Origin: Alphaproteobacteria bacterium
GTDB lineage: Bacteria > Pseudomonadota > Alphaproteobacteria > ATCC43930 > CGMCC-115725
Length of the DNA stretch: 20,715 bases
Assembly (NCBI GenBank): GCA_030040495.1
Contig: JASHTP010000314.1
Span: forward strand, 1-20,715
Direction: 5' to 3'
The position numbers and the translations under genes were made by a program. The number at the start of each line of letters is the position of its first letter. Positions within the stretch are counted from its first letter, which is position 1. The notes beneath the pieces are model-generated. The model did not search any database, was not told where the DNA came from, and saw only the letters and a list, made by a program, of their open reading frames with translations. Below, piece after piece: positions 1-5,910 of the stretch.

Positions 1-317
1 GCGACATCCTGAACCGCATCAACGAGATGACCTTCAACGCCAGCCTCGTGCGCGAGATGTTCGGCATCGCCACCGTGTCGAGCCTGATCGAGAGCGGCGC
101 GCTCGAGGACGAGCGCTACACCACCGTGCGCTTCCACCAGATCTCGGCCGAGACGGAGCTCGCCGGCTATGGCGCGCTCAGCAAGCTCAATGCCGAGCGC
201 GCTTTTCTGCAGCACCTGCACGATCTCGGCTACGAGACCGCCGACCGCTGGATCGCCGAGACCTTCGACCGCATCGGCTGGGAAAGCTCGGTGGACGTGC
301 TCGAGAAGTTCGTCTGA
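1..317 (+). CDS. Patatin-like phospholipase, C-terminal fragment (partial)
   Basis: The gene enters from the left edge; the frame is open from base 3 and ends at TGA 315-317, leaving about 104 residues. The fragment reads DILNRINEMTFNASLVREM and later ends in GWESSVDVLEKFV. This resembles, from memory, the C-terminal region (DUF3734-type) that follows the patatin serine hydrolase domain in alphaproteobacterial proteins often found near polyhydroxyalkanoate or lipid genes. The catalytic Ser-Asp domain lies outside the window, so activity cannot be judged. The last 88 bp are overlapped on the other strand by the small membrane-protein gene at 230-457. Family assignment is recognition of the tail only. 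Confidence 0.6.
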   Translation, partial: DILNRINEMTFNASLVREMFGIATVSSLIESGALEDERYTTVRFHQISAETELAGYGALSKLNAERAFLQHLHDLGYETADRWIAETFDRIGWESSVDVLEKFV

Positions 318-457
318 GAGGGCGGCGGGCGGCGGCTCGCCGACCGGCGCCCGGCGCGCCACCGGCGCAGCTCGTCGCGGGCGAGATCGGCGAAGACGAC
401 GAGGTCGAGCAGGACCACCACCCCGATCAGCAGGCTTCTCCAGTCGATCTCCGCCAC
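230..457 (-). CDS. Small single-pass membrane protein, 75 aa
   Basis: The gene starts with GTG at 457-455 and ends with TAG at 232-230. A strong Shine-Dalgarno GAGGAG sits 6 nt upstream of the GTG, which is the main reason to believe this short frame. Residues 8-25 (LLIGVVVLLDLVVFADLA) form one hydrophobic helix, followed by a strongly basic stretch (residues 31-45), suggesting a type II or tail-in membrane anchor with a cytoplasmic basic tail. The Ser/Thr-rich C-terminus is encoded antisense to the end of the phospholipase gene and may carry little function. It lies 27 bp downstream of the 59-aa gene on the same strand, so the two probably share a transcript. No family recognised. Confidence 0.5.
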   Translation of the reverse strand: MAEIDWRSLLIGVVVLLDLVVFADLARDELRRWRAGRRSASRRPPPSQTNFSSTSTELSQPMRSKVSAIQRSAVS

Positions 458-484
458 CGGCTTCTCCTCGAGCTTCGGGCCGCC

Positions 485-664
485 TCAGGCGCGACGGCCG
501 GCGGGGTTGCGGCGCGCCGGCGACGCGCCCGGACGCCCCCGCCGCACCGAGCCGAGCAGGGTGCGCAGGCCGGCCTCGTCGACCTTGTCGCTCGCCAGCA
601 GCAGCCGCATGGCAGCGTCGTCGAGAAGCTCGTCCAAATTCGGCTCGCGGCAGGGCTTTTCCAT
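485..664 (-). CDS. Small hypothetical protein, 59 aa
   Basis: The frame runs from ATG at 664-662 to TGA at 487-485. GAGG lies 5 nt upstream of the ATG. The product begins MEKPCREPNLDELLDDAAMR and continues with LLLASDKVDEAGLRTLLGSV, then a basic Arg/Pro/Ala tail. The acidic amphipathic part (residues 9-40) resembles, from memory, short conserved alphaproteobacterial proteins of the pattern DELLxDxxxRLLMxSDxVDxxxLRxLL, but I cannot name a family. The residue pattern, the SD and the closely following small gene favour a real gene over a random open frame. Function unknown. Confidence 0.55.
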   Translation of the reverse strand: MEKPCREPNLDELLDDAAMRLLLASDKVDEAGLRTLLGSVRRGRPGASPARRNPAGRRA

Positions 665-856
665 GGCGACCTCGACAGTGACTGGCGGGCGGTCTCGGTG
701 ACCTCTGCAGCCTGAGGTGGGGGCCGGCCGCCGGTGCCACTACCCCCTTTCCGGCGAATGCGCCCTTCGGCCGCAGCGAGCAATCGCCCCGGCCGCGGCA
801 GCCCGCCGAGCCGGGATTTTCCCCGAAATCGGCCGGGCAGCCGCCCCAAACCAATA

Positions 857-882
857 AACCGTTAACCACTGGGAACTATTCT
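857..882 (+). promoter_or_regulatory. Promoter box of sensor kinase 1 (shared with kinase 2)
   Basis: AACCGTTAACCACT (857-870) is followed by 6 bp and a -10-like TATTCT (877-882), about 23 bp before the ATG at 906. The same 14-mer, with the same 6-bp gap and the -10-like TATGCT, lies upstream of the paralogous kinase at 8592. A -35 at normal spacing would overlap the box, so it could be the core promoter or a regulator site covering the -35. The match between two otherwise different upstream regions is the evidence; no transcription start is known. Confidence 0.5.
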
Positions 883-905
883 CTAGCCCGTGGTGAGGAG
901 GAGCG

Positions 906-2777
906 ATGGGCTCGCGGCGCCGTTTGTCTCCGGAGATAATCTACCCGCTGCTCGACTGGTTCATTCCGCCGGCGCTGAAGGCCGAGCGCGACCAGCACCA
1001 GCGCGCCCGCATCTTCCTCGTCTCGCACTTCTTCGGGCCGTTCCTCGGCCACACCATCACGGTCTATCTTTATCTGATCGACCCGCATCCGGGCTACGGC
1101 CTGTGGGTGCTGGCCGCGGCGATCACCGTCTATTGGGCGTTCCCGTGGCTGTTGAAGCGCACCGGCGCGCTCACCGAGCTGGCGCTGATCTCGGTGGCGA
1201 ACCTCGTCTTCATGATCCTGTGGGGTTGCTACCATTACGGCGGCGTCAGCTCGCCCTTCGTCGCCTGGCTCGTGGTCGTGCCGCTGCTCGCCTTCCTCTA
1301 TCTCGGCTCCTCGCTGTTGCCGCGCCTGGCGGTGCTGGGCATGATCGCGGTCGGCGTCGCCGTCTTCTACGAATTCTACGCCGCCGGCCATTCCTTCCCC
1401 GAGCACGTGCCGCTGCACGCCTTGAGCGGCATCGGCATCGTCTCGATCATCAGCGCCGCGATCTATGTCTCGATGATGGCGCTCTACTACGCCAACATCG
1501 TCGCCAACCAGTCGGAGCTCGAGCGCGAGGTGCAGAAGCACCGCGCCACCGCCATCGAGCTGCGCGAGGCCAAGGAGGAAGCGGAAAACGCCGATCGCGC
1601 CAAGTCGGAATTCCTCGCCAAGATGAGCCACGAGCTGCGCACGCCCTTGAACGCCGTCATCGGCTACAGCGAGATGCTGCTCGAGGACGCCGCGGGCGAG
1701 GGCGGCGACGGACAGGCGGTGCAGGACCTGACCAAGATCAACAGCTCGGGCAAGCATCTGCTGTCGCTCATCACCGACGTGCTCGATCTCTCCAAGATCG
1801 AGGCCGGCAAGATGGAGCTGTTCAACGAGCGCTTCGACCTAAACGGGTTGGTCGACGAGCTGGAGGCGGCGGCGCGGCCGCTCTGCGCCAAGAACGGCAA
1901 CGCGCTCGTCGTCGAGCGCGGGCCGACACTCGGCGAGGCCGAGGGCGACATCACCAAGCTGCGTCAGGCGGCGCTCAACCTGATCAGCAACGCCGCCAAG
2001 TTCACCAAGGATGGGCGCATCCTCCTCGGCGTGACGCGCGAGGCTCGGCGCGACGGCGACTGGCTGCGCCTCTCCGTGCGCGACACCGGCATCGGCATCG
2101 CCCGCGAGAACCTGCGCAAGCTGTTCCAGAATTTCAGCCAGGCCGAGGCCTGGACCTCGAGCAAGTACGGCGGCACCGGGCTCGGCCTGGCGCTGACGCA
2201 GAAGCTCTGCCGCCTGATGGGCGGCGACGTGACGGTGGAAAGCGAGCTCGGGCAGGGCTCCTGCTTCACCATCCGGCTGCCCGCGTCGCTCGCCGAGACG
2301 GTGCAGCGGCGCGCCGGTGCCGAGCAGCCCGGCGAGCCGGCGCAGGCCGACGCCGCGCAGCGGCGCGACATCGTCCTGGTCATCGATGACGACCCGGCGG
2401 TGCTCGACCTCATGCAGCGCATCCTGATGAAGGAGGGATTCCGCCCGGTGCTCGCTGACGATCCGCGCCAGGCGATGAGCCTCGCCCGCGCCGTCAAGCC
2501 GTCCGTCGTCATTCTCGACGTGCTGATGCCCGGGATGAACGGCTGGGAGGTGCTGCGCGCGCTCAAATCCGACGCCGAGCTCGAGACCGTGCCGGTGGTC
2601 ATGCTCACCATCGTCGACGACCGCCGCACCGGCCTGGCGCTCGGCGCCGCCGAGCACCTGGTCAAGCCGATCGACCGCGACGTGCTGGTGCGCGTGCTCG
2701 ACCGCGTCTGCCCGCGCGTCCGGGCCGCCTCCGCCGATGCCGCTTCAACCGACCAACCGATGGCCGCCAATGCCTAA
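906..2777 (+). CDS. Six-TM hybrid histidine kinase with C-terminal receiver
   Basis: 623 aa. The ATG at 906 has GAGGAG 3-4 nt upstream. Six hydrophobic helices lie at about residues 36-58, 64-84, 91-108, 117-135, 138-158 and 173-197, with only short loops, so a ligand would be sensed in or at the membrane. A helical linker (203-235) leads to the HisKA domain, phospho-acceptor His242 in KMSHELRTPLN. The HATPase domain has the N box (Asn358/Asn362), G1 DTGIGI (393-398), the F box and G2 GGTGLGLAL. A receiver follows (about 488-600) with Asp538 (ILDVLMPG) and Lys587 (LVKP). The first 460 residues are collinear without gaps with the kinase at 7144-8592. It overlaps the downstream receiver gene by 8 bp, so the two are probably translationally coupled. 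The architecture is like CqsS (six TM, kinase, receiver), but the signal is unknown. Confidence 0.93.
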   Translation: MGSRRRLSPEIIYPLLDWFIPPALKAERDQHQRARIFLVSHFFGPFLGHTITVYLYLIDPHPGYGLWVLAAAITVYWAFPWLLKRTGALTELALISVANLVFMILWGCYHYGGVSSPFVAWLVVVPLLAFLYLGSSLLPRLAVLGMIAVGVAVFYEFYAAGHSFPEHVPLHALSGIGIVSIISAAIYVSMMALYYANIVANQSELEREVQKHRATAIELREAKEEAENADRAKSEFLAKMSHELRTPLNAVIGYSEMLLEDAAGEGGDGQAVQDLTKINSSGKHLLSLITDVLDLSKIEAGKMELFNERFDLNGLVDELEAAARPLCAKNGNALVVERGPTLGEAEGDITKLRQAALNLISNAAKFTKDGRILLGVTREARRDGDWLRLSVRDTGIGIARENLRKLFQNFSQAEAWTSSKYGGTGLGLALTQKLCRLMGGDVTVESELGQGSCFTIRLPASLAETVQRRAGAEQPGEPAQADAAQRRDIVLVIDDDPAVLDLMQRILMKEGFRPVLADDPRQAMSLARAVKPSVVILDVLMPGMNGWEVLRALKSDAELETVPVVMLTIVDDRRTGLALGAAEHLVKPIDRDVLVRVLDRVCPRVRAASADAASTDQPMAANA

Positions 2778-3138
2778 GATCCTGCTCGTCGAAGACAACG
2801 AAATGAACCGCGACATGCTCGGCCGCAGGCTGCAACGCCACGGCTTCGAACTTTGCTTTGCCATCGACGGGCCGAGCGGCATCTCGGCGGCCGGCACCGA
2901 GCTGCCGGACCTCATCCTGATGGACATCGCGCTGGGCGAGATGGACGGTTGGGAGGCGACGCGGCGCATCAAGTCGAACCCGGCGACCGCGGACATCCCG
3001 ATCATCGCGCTCACCGCCCACGCGCTGGCCAGCGACCGCGACAAGAGCACCGAGGTCGGCTGCGCCGATTTCGACACCAAGCCGGTCGATCTGCCGCGGC
3101 TGCTCGGCAAGATCAGCGCCTGCCTGGCGAAGCGGTAG
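2770..3138 (+). CDS. DivK-like single-domain response regulator
   Basis: 122 aa, starting MPKILLVEDNEMNRDML. I place the start at ATG 2770, inside the last codons of the kinase gene (TAA 2775-2777), because the receiver fold begins right there; an in-frame ATG at 2737 would add 11 unrelated residues. Receiver residues are Glu8/Asp9 (acidic pocket), Asp52 in LILMDIAL (phospho-acceptor), Thr82 and Lys104 (FDTKPVDL). There is no output domain, so it acts by phosphotransfer or protein contact, as DivK does. Its position makes it the likely partner of the hybrid kinase. It ends just before the heptad-repeat hairpin, facing another receiver gene. Confidence 0.9.
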   Translation: MPKILLVEDNEMNRDMLGRRLQRHGFELCFAIDGPSGISAAGTELPDLILMDIALGEMDGWEATRRIKSNPATADIPIIALTAHALASDRDKSTEVGCADFDTKPVDLPRLLGKISACLAKR

Positions 3139-3233
3139 TTTTCAGTAGTTTTCGGTCGTCAGTGGTCAGTGGTCAGTTGTCAGTCGACCGGCCAGCGGAA
3201 ACTGACAACCGAAAACTGAGAACTGACGACTCT
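3139..3233. repeat. Heptad-repeat inverted repeat between convergent genes
   Basis: The whole 95-bp gap between two convergent receiver genes is built from GTCAGTN heptamers. The left arm has four in tandem: GTCAGTG (3158-3164), GTCAGTG (3165-3171), GTCAGTT (3172-3178), GTCAGTC (3179-3185). The right arm has the complement: AACTGAC (3200-3206), AACCGAA, AACTGAG, AACTGAC (3221-3227). Arms 3155-3185 and 3200-3230 pair at 25 of 31 positions around a 14-nt loop. Base composition is unlike the flanking genes. It may act as a bidirectional terminator or mRNA end-stabiliser, and similar heptad repeats occur, from memory, as dispersed intergenic repeats in unrelated bacteria. There is no transposase or target duplication here. 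Confidence 0.75.
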
Positions 3234-3632
3234 CTAGTTTCCCTGGCGCAAGCGGTTCAGAAGCTGGCGCAGCGCGGCGATGTCGACCGGCTTCTGGAGA
3301 TCGTCGACCACCTTGAGGCCGCGCGTCTCGGCGAGCCGGCTCGCCGCCTTGCGGAACCAGCCGTCCTGGCCGCTGATGATGACGAGCAGGCCGCTGAAGC
3401 CGGTCTCTTCCAGCACCGAGAGGAGGTCGATCCCGTCGGCCTCGGGCATGCAGAGGTCGAGGGTGAGCACCTCCGGCTTCCAGCTCATCACCAGGGCGCG
3501 AACCAGGGTCGGGTCCGAGGTGGCCTGCGCCTCGAAGCCGCATTTGGCGGCGACGCGCGCCACCAGATCGGCGCTGTCGGCGCTGTCGTCGACGGCGAGC
3601 AGGCGCCCCTTGGCTCCCCCCTCGGCCGCCAT
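3234..3632 (-). CDS. Single-domain response regulator linked to the oxoamine synthase
   Basis: 132 aa, start ATG 3632, stop TAG 3236-3234. Receiver residues: Asp15/Asp16 (LLAVDDSADS), phospho-acceptor Asp59 in LTLDLCMPEADG, Ser87 (VIISGQD) and Lys114 (LQKPVDI). There is no output domain and no DNA-binding region. The gene lies 5 bp downstream of the oxoamine synthase gene on the same strand, so they almost certainly share a transcript. That is the kind of linkage seen for LqsA and LqsR in Legionella, although LqsR is a different and larger protein. The receiver is clear; its partner kinase is inferred. Confidence 0.88.
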   Translation of the reverse strand: MAAEGGAKGRLLAVDDSADSADLVARVAAKCGFEAQATSDPTLVRALVMSWKPEVLTLDLCMPEADGIDLLSVLEETGFSGLLVIISGQDGWFRKAASRLAETRGLKVVDDLQKPVDIAALRQLLNRLRQGN

Positions 3633-3637
3633 CGCCG

Positions 3638-4996
3638 TCAGGCTCCGATGATGGCGCCGAGCGCGGCGCTGGCCGGCGCGATGAGCTTGCCGTAAGGCCG
3701 GAACGCCTGCTGCGCCTCGTCATAGGCGGAGCGCAGGCGGACGACGACATCGTCGACGTTGGCTTTGTTGTGCTTGGCCATCACCTGGAACCGGAAACGG
3801 GCGCTGCCCTTGGCCACAGCCGGATACTCGACAAGGTTAGCGACCACGCCGAGCTGTGGCAAGCGGCTGGCGACCATGCGGGCGAGGCCTTCCTCGCGCA
3901 TCATCACCGGCACGATGGCCGAGGGCTCGCCGATGACCTCGAAGCCGGCCTCCTGCAGCTTGGTGCGGAGATAGGTGATGTTGCCCATGAGGTCGGCGCG
4001 CAGCGCGCGGCCCTCGGCCGATTTGACGATGTCGAAGGCCTTGAGGACGATCGCCGCCTGGACCGGCGACAGCGCGTTCGAGAAGGTCTGGGGCGCGCTG
4101 TAGTATTTGAGGTACTCGCGCACCGCCGGCGAATTGCAGGCGACGAAGCCGCCGTTGGAGGCGAAGGTCTTCGAGAAGCTGCCCATGACGATGTCGACGA
4201 GGCCGATCATGTGCTGCAGGCCGATATGGCCGCGGCCGTCCTCGCCGAGATTGCCGAGATCGTGGGCGCAGTCGATGAGCAGGGTGGCCCTGAACTCGCG
4301 GCAGAGATCCTGGAGGGCGGCGATGTCGGGCGTGTCGCTGTCCATCGAGAACAGGCTCTCCGACACCACCAGAATGGCGTTCTCGGCGTCGCGCGCGCGG
4401 ATCCGCGCCAGGTGGCGGCGCGCCGAGGCGATGTTGAGATGGCCGTGCAGATGGACGTTGCGCGTGGCGGCGGCGGCGCCTTCCTGCAGGCAGGAGTGGC
4501 AAAGCCCGTCCATCACCACGTGATCGTCGGGCCGCACCAGCGCCTTGATCACGCCGAAGCCCGCGGCCCAGCCGGTGGGATAGAGCACCGCGTGCTCCAT
4601 GCCGAGGAAGTCGGCGATGCTGCGCTCGAGCGCCAGCGAGTACTTGGTGTTGCCGATGAAGGCGGCGGAGCCGGCGCTGTGCACGCCATACTCGTCGACC
4701 GCCGCCTTGGCGGCCTCTTTGATCGCGGGGTGCGAGGCGAGGCTCAGATAGTCCTGCGAGCCGAAATTGACACCGGCGAAGCGCTCGCCCGTATCCGCCT
4801 GGGCGGCGCACACGGTGTTCGGTGCCTCTTCGGTGGCGCGCGAATAGGGCCAGACGTGATGCTGGCGCCGCAGATCCTGCCAGCGGAAGAAATGCTCGAC
4901 GCGAGCGAGCAGATCCGCGCCGTGCAGGTCGCGATAGTCGCGCAGGCTGCCCGTCAGGGCCTCCAGTGGTGTCACCGTCTCGCTCATATACGGCAT
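3638..4996 (-). CDS. Alpha-oxoamine synthase family PLP enzyme (CqsA/KBL/SPT superfamily)
   Basis: 452 aa from ATG 4996, chosen because AAGGA lies 7 nt upstream; an upstream in-frame start at 5065 would add 23 basic residues without a clear ribosome site. This fold-type I family condenses an acyl-CoA with an amino acid (or related amine) with loss of CO2 or CoA. Visible active-site residues are His167 (DGLCHSCLQEGA, ring-stacking His), Asp242 and His245 (LLIDCAHDLG, cofactor N1 and O3' contacts) and Lys276 in MGSFSKTFASNGG (Schiff-base lysine). Members include BioF, ALAS, KBL, serine palmitoyltransferase and the autoinducer synthase CqsA. It does not look like ALAS or BioF, and no biotin, haem or sphingolipid genes are adjacent. 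The neighbours are sensor kinases and receivers. The GW at 142-143 and the HxSxxEGA pattern recall CqsA, but that is from memory. Residues 46-65 (starting HHVWPYSR) and the small hydrophobic tail (433-452) are unassigned. Substrate unknown. Confidence 0.82.
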   Translation of the reverse strand: MPYMSETVTPLEALTGSLRDYRDLHGADLLARVEHFFRWQDLRRQHHVWPYSRATEEAPNTVCAAQADTGERFAGVNFGSQDYLSLASHPAIKEAAKAAVDEYGVHSAGSAAFIGNTKYSLALERSIADFLGMEHAVLYPTGWAAGFGVIKALVRPDDHVVMDGLCHSCLQEGAAAATRNVHLHGHLNIASARRHLARIRARDAENAILVVSESLFSMDSDTPDIAALQDLCREFRATLLIDCAHDLGNLGEDGRGHIGLQHMIGLVDIVMGSFSKTFASNGGFVACNSPAVREYLKYYSAPQTFSNALSPVQAAIVLKAFDIVKSAEGRALRADLMGNITYLRTKLQEAGFEVIGEPSAIVPVMMREEGLARMVASRLPQLGVVANLVEYPAVAKGSARFRFQVMAKHNKANVDDVVVRLRSAYDEAQQAFRPYGKLIAPASAALGAIIGA

Positions 4997-5138
4997 AGTC
5001 TCGTCCTTCCGCTTGCTTCTCGTCTGCCGCCCGCCTTCGTCCGCCGGTCTCTGCCGCCGAAACAAAGGTCCCCCTCATTCGGTGTGGGCTCGCCTTGTTA
5101 ACCGATTTACCGGTGATCGGCGGCCTTTGTTGTTAAGG

Positions 5139-5170
5139 ATTATGAGGCGAAGTCGTAAAGAAGTCGTAAA
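5139..5170 (-). promoter_or_regulatory. Tandem 11-bp direct repeat next to a -10-like hexamer
   Basis: GAAGTCGTAAA occurs twice, perfectly and with no gap, at 5149-5159 and 5160-5170. Read on the minus strand this is TTTACGACTTC twice, then 4 bp, then CATAAT (5144-5139), a good -10 for the oxoamine synthase operon 143 bp downstream. The -35 position would fall inside the repeats. Eleven bp is one helical turn, the period of direct repeats bound by PhoB/OmpR-type response regulators, so an activator replacing a -35 is plausible. No DNA-binding response regulator is encoded in the window, so the binder is unknown. Confidence 0.5.
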
Positions 5171-5179
5171 ATCGCAAGG

Positions 5180-5193
5180 TTTACTTGGGTAAA
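5180..5193. promoter_or_regulatory. 14-bp palindrome TTTAC-TTGG-GTAAA
   Basis: A perfect inverted repeat, TTTAC (5180-5184) and GTAAA (5189-5193) around TTGG. The GTAAA half also ends each copy of the neighbouring 11-bp direct repeat (5155-5159 and 5166-5170), and another TTTAC lies at 5106-5110, so one protein could recognise all of them. It sits upstream of the proposed synthase promoter. In AT-richer DNA a 5-bp half-site can arise by chance, hence modest confidence. Confidence 0.35.
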
Positions 5194-5383
5194 TCAGCGA
5201 AAATTTGAGATAAATACTGGCGGCATTCGCGGCTTCTATTGACGATCGCCGTTAACCATGTGCCGCCGCCGGGCGGAGTTCTTGCTTCGATCAAAAGGTG
5301 CGTGCGCTTCGTCGGCTCCCGCCACCTGCCGTCCGGCGCTGCGGGGCGCGCACATTAAATCGGCAGGCCTTCGCAAATGATTA

Positions 5384-5418
5384 ACGCTGGGCAGCGTCTA
5401 ATGGGACCGGTGACCGGT
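5384..5418 (+). promoter_or_regulatory. Possible operator/promoter of the receiver-GGDEF/EAL pair
   Basis: A perfect inverted repeat ACGCTG-GG-CAGCGT (5384-5397) is followed by TCTAAT (5397-5402, weak -10-like) and by two adjacent GACCGGT copies (5405-5418). All lie 54-88 bp before the ATG at 5472. The inverted repeat could be a dimeric repressor site or a short hairpin in the leader. No clear -35 was found, so the promoter itself is not established. Confidence 0.3.
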
Positions 5419-5471
5419 CAGGCGGACATGCGTCCGGACCGGCGCCGCTCGCTGCACGAGGGACCGCGAAG

Positions 5472-5870
5472 ATGAACGGAGCGCCGAGCCTGGAAGGCAA
5501 GACCGTGATGATCGTCGATGACGATCAGACCATGCGCATGCTGATCCGCCGCATGCTCGGGCGCATGAGGATCGGCACTCTGATCGAGGCGGAGGGCGGC
5601 GAGCAGGCGCTGCAGCAGCTCGAGCATTCGCCGGGGCCGTGCGACCTCGTCATCTGCGACTGGAACATGCCGGGCATGTCGGGGATGGAGCTGTTCGATC
5701 GCGTGCACGCGCTCAAGCCCGACCTGCCGTTCCTGATGCTCACCGGGCGCGCCGACGCCAATTCGGTGATCGCCGCGAAGAAGGCGGGCGTGCCCGCCTA
5801 CATCGTCAAGCCGATCGCGCCGGAAGAGCTCAAGACCAAGATCTCCTTCCTGCTGGCCAAGGGCGCCTGA
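5472..5870 (+). CDS. CheY-like single-domain response regulator
   Basis: 132 aa, ATG 5472 with GAGGG about 11 nt upstream. Acidic residues are Asp16-Asp18 in VMIVDDDQT, phospho-acceptor Asp63 in LVICDWNMPGMSG, Thr91 (MLTGRAD) and Lys113 (YIVKPI). CDWNMPGM is the pattern typical of CheY-type receivers. There is no output domain. It is followed after 40 bp by the degenerate GGDEF-EAL gene on the same strand, so it probably controls that protein or passes a phosphate from one of the nearby kinases. Kinase partner not shown by sequence. Confidence 0.9.
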   Translation: MNGAPSLEGKTVMIVDDDQTMRMLIRRMLGRMRIGTLIEAEGGEQALQQLEHSPGPCDLVICDWNMPGMSGMELFDRVHALKPDLPFLMLTGRADANSVIAAKKAGVPAYIVKPIAPEELKTKISFLLAKGA

Positions 5871-5910
5871 GGCGCCGAGGGCGGGACCGGACGCGGCCTG
5901 CGCCGAAACG

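Larger units (their letters stand above)
4997..5471. other. 475-bp divergent intergenic control region
   Basis: No gene is evident here. The stretch around 5100-5260 is clearly more AT-rich than its surroundings and holds the promoter-like elements listed separately: the 11-bp tandem repeat, the TTTAC/GTAAA palindrome and CCGTTAACCA (5249-5258), which matches the core of the box upstream of both kinases. Further right, near the receiver gene at 5472, are ACGCTG-GG-CAGCGT and a GACCGGT doublet. The region must drive the synthase operon leftward and the receiver/GGDEF-EAL pair rightward. Its length and the number of repeats suggest dense regulation, or an untranslated leader on one side. Confidence 0.6.

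Noticed and set aside
3155..3230. CRISPR-like array
   Set aside because: The units are 7 bp with no spacers and are arranged as an inverted repeat; there are no cas genes.
3638..4996. 5-aminolevulinate synthase (hemA) or biotin synthesis bioF
   Set aside because: The superfamily fits, but the N-terminal sequence and neighbours match neither pathway, and the usual ALAS DEVHAVG and BioF DDAHGTG motifs are replaced by DCAHDLG.
5097..5260. Possible CtrA sites (TTAA-N7-TTAA)
   Set aside because: Several TTAAC half-sites are present, but no pair has the correct 7-bp spacing.
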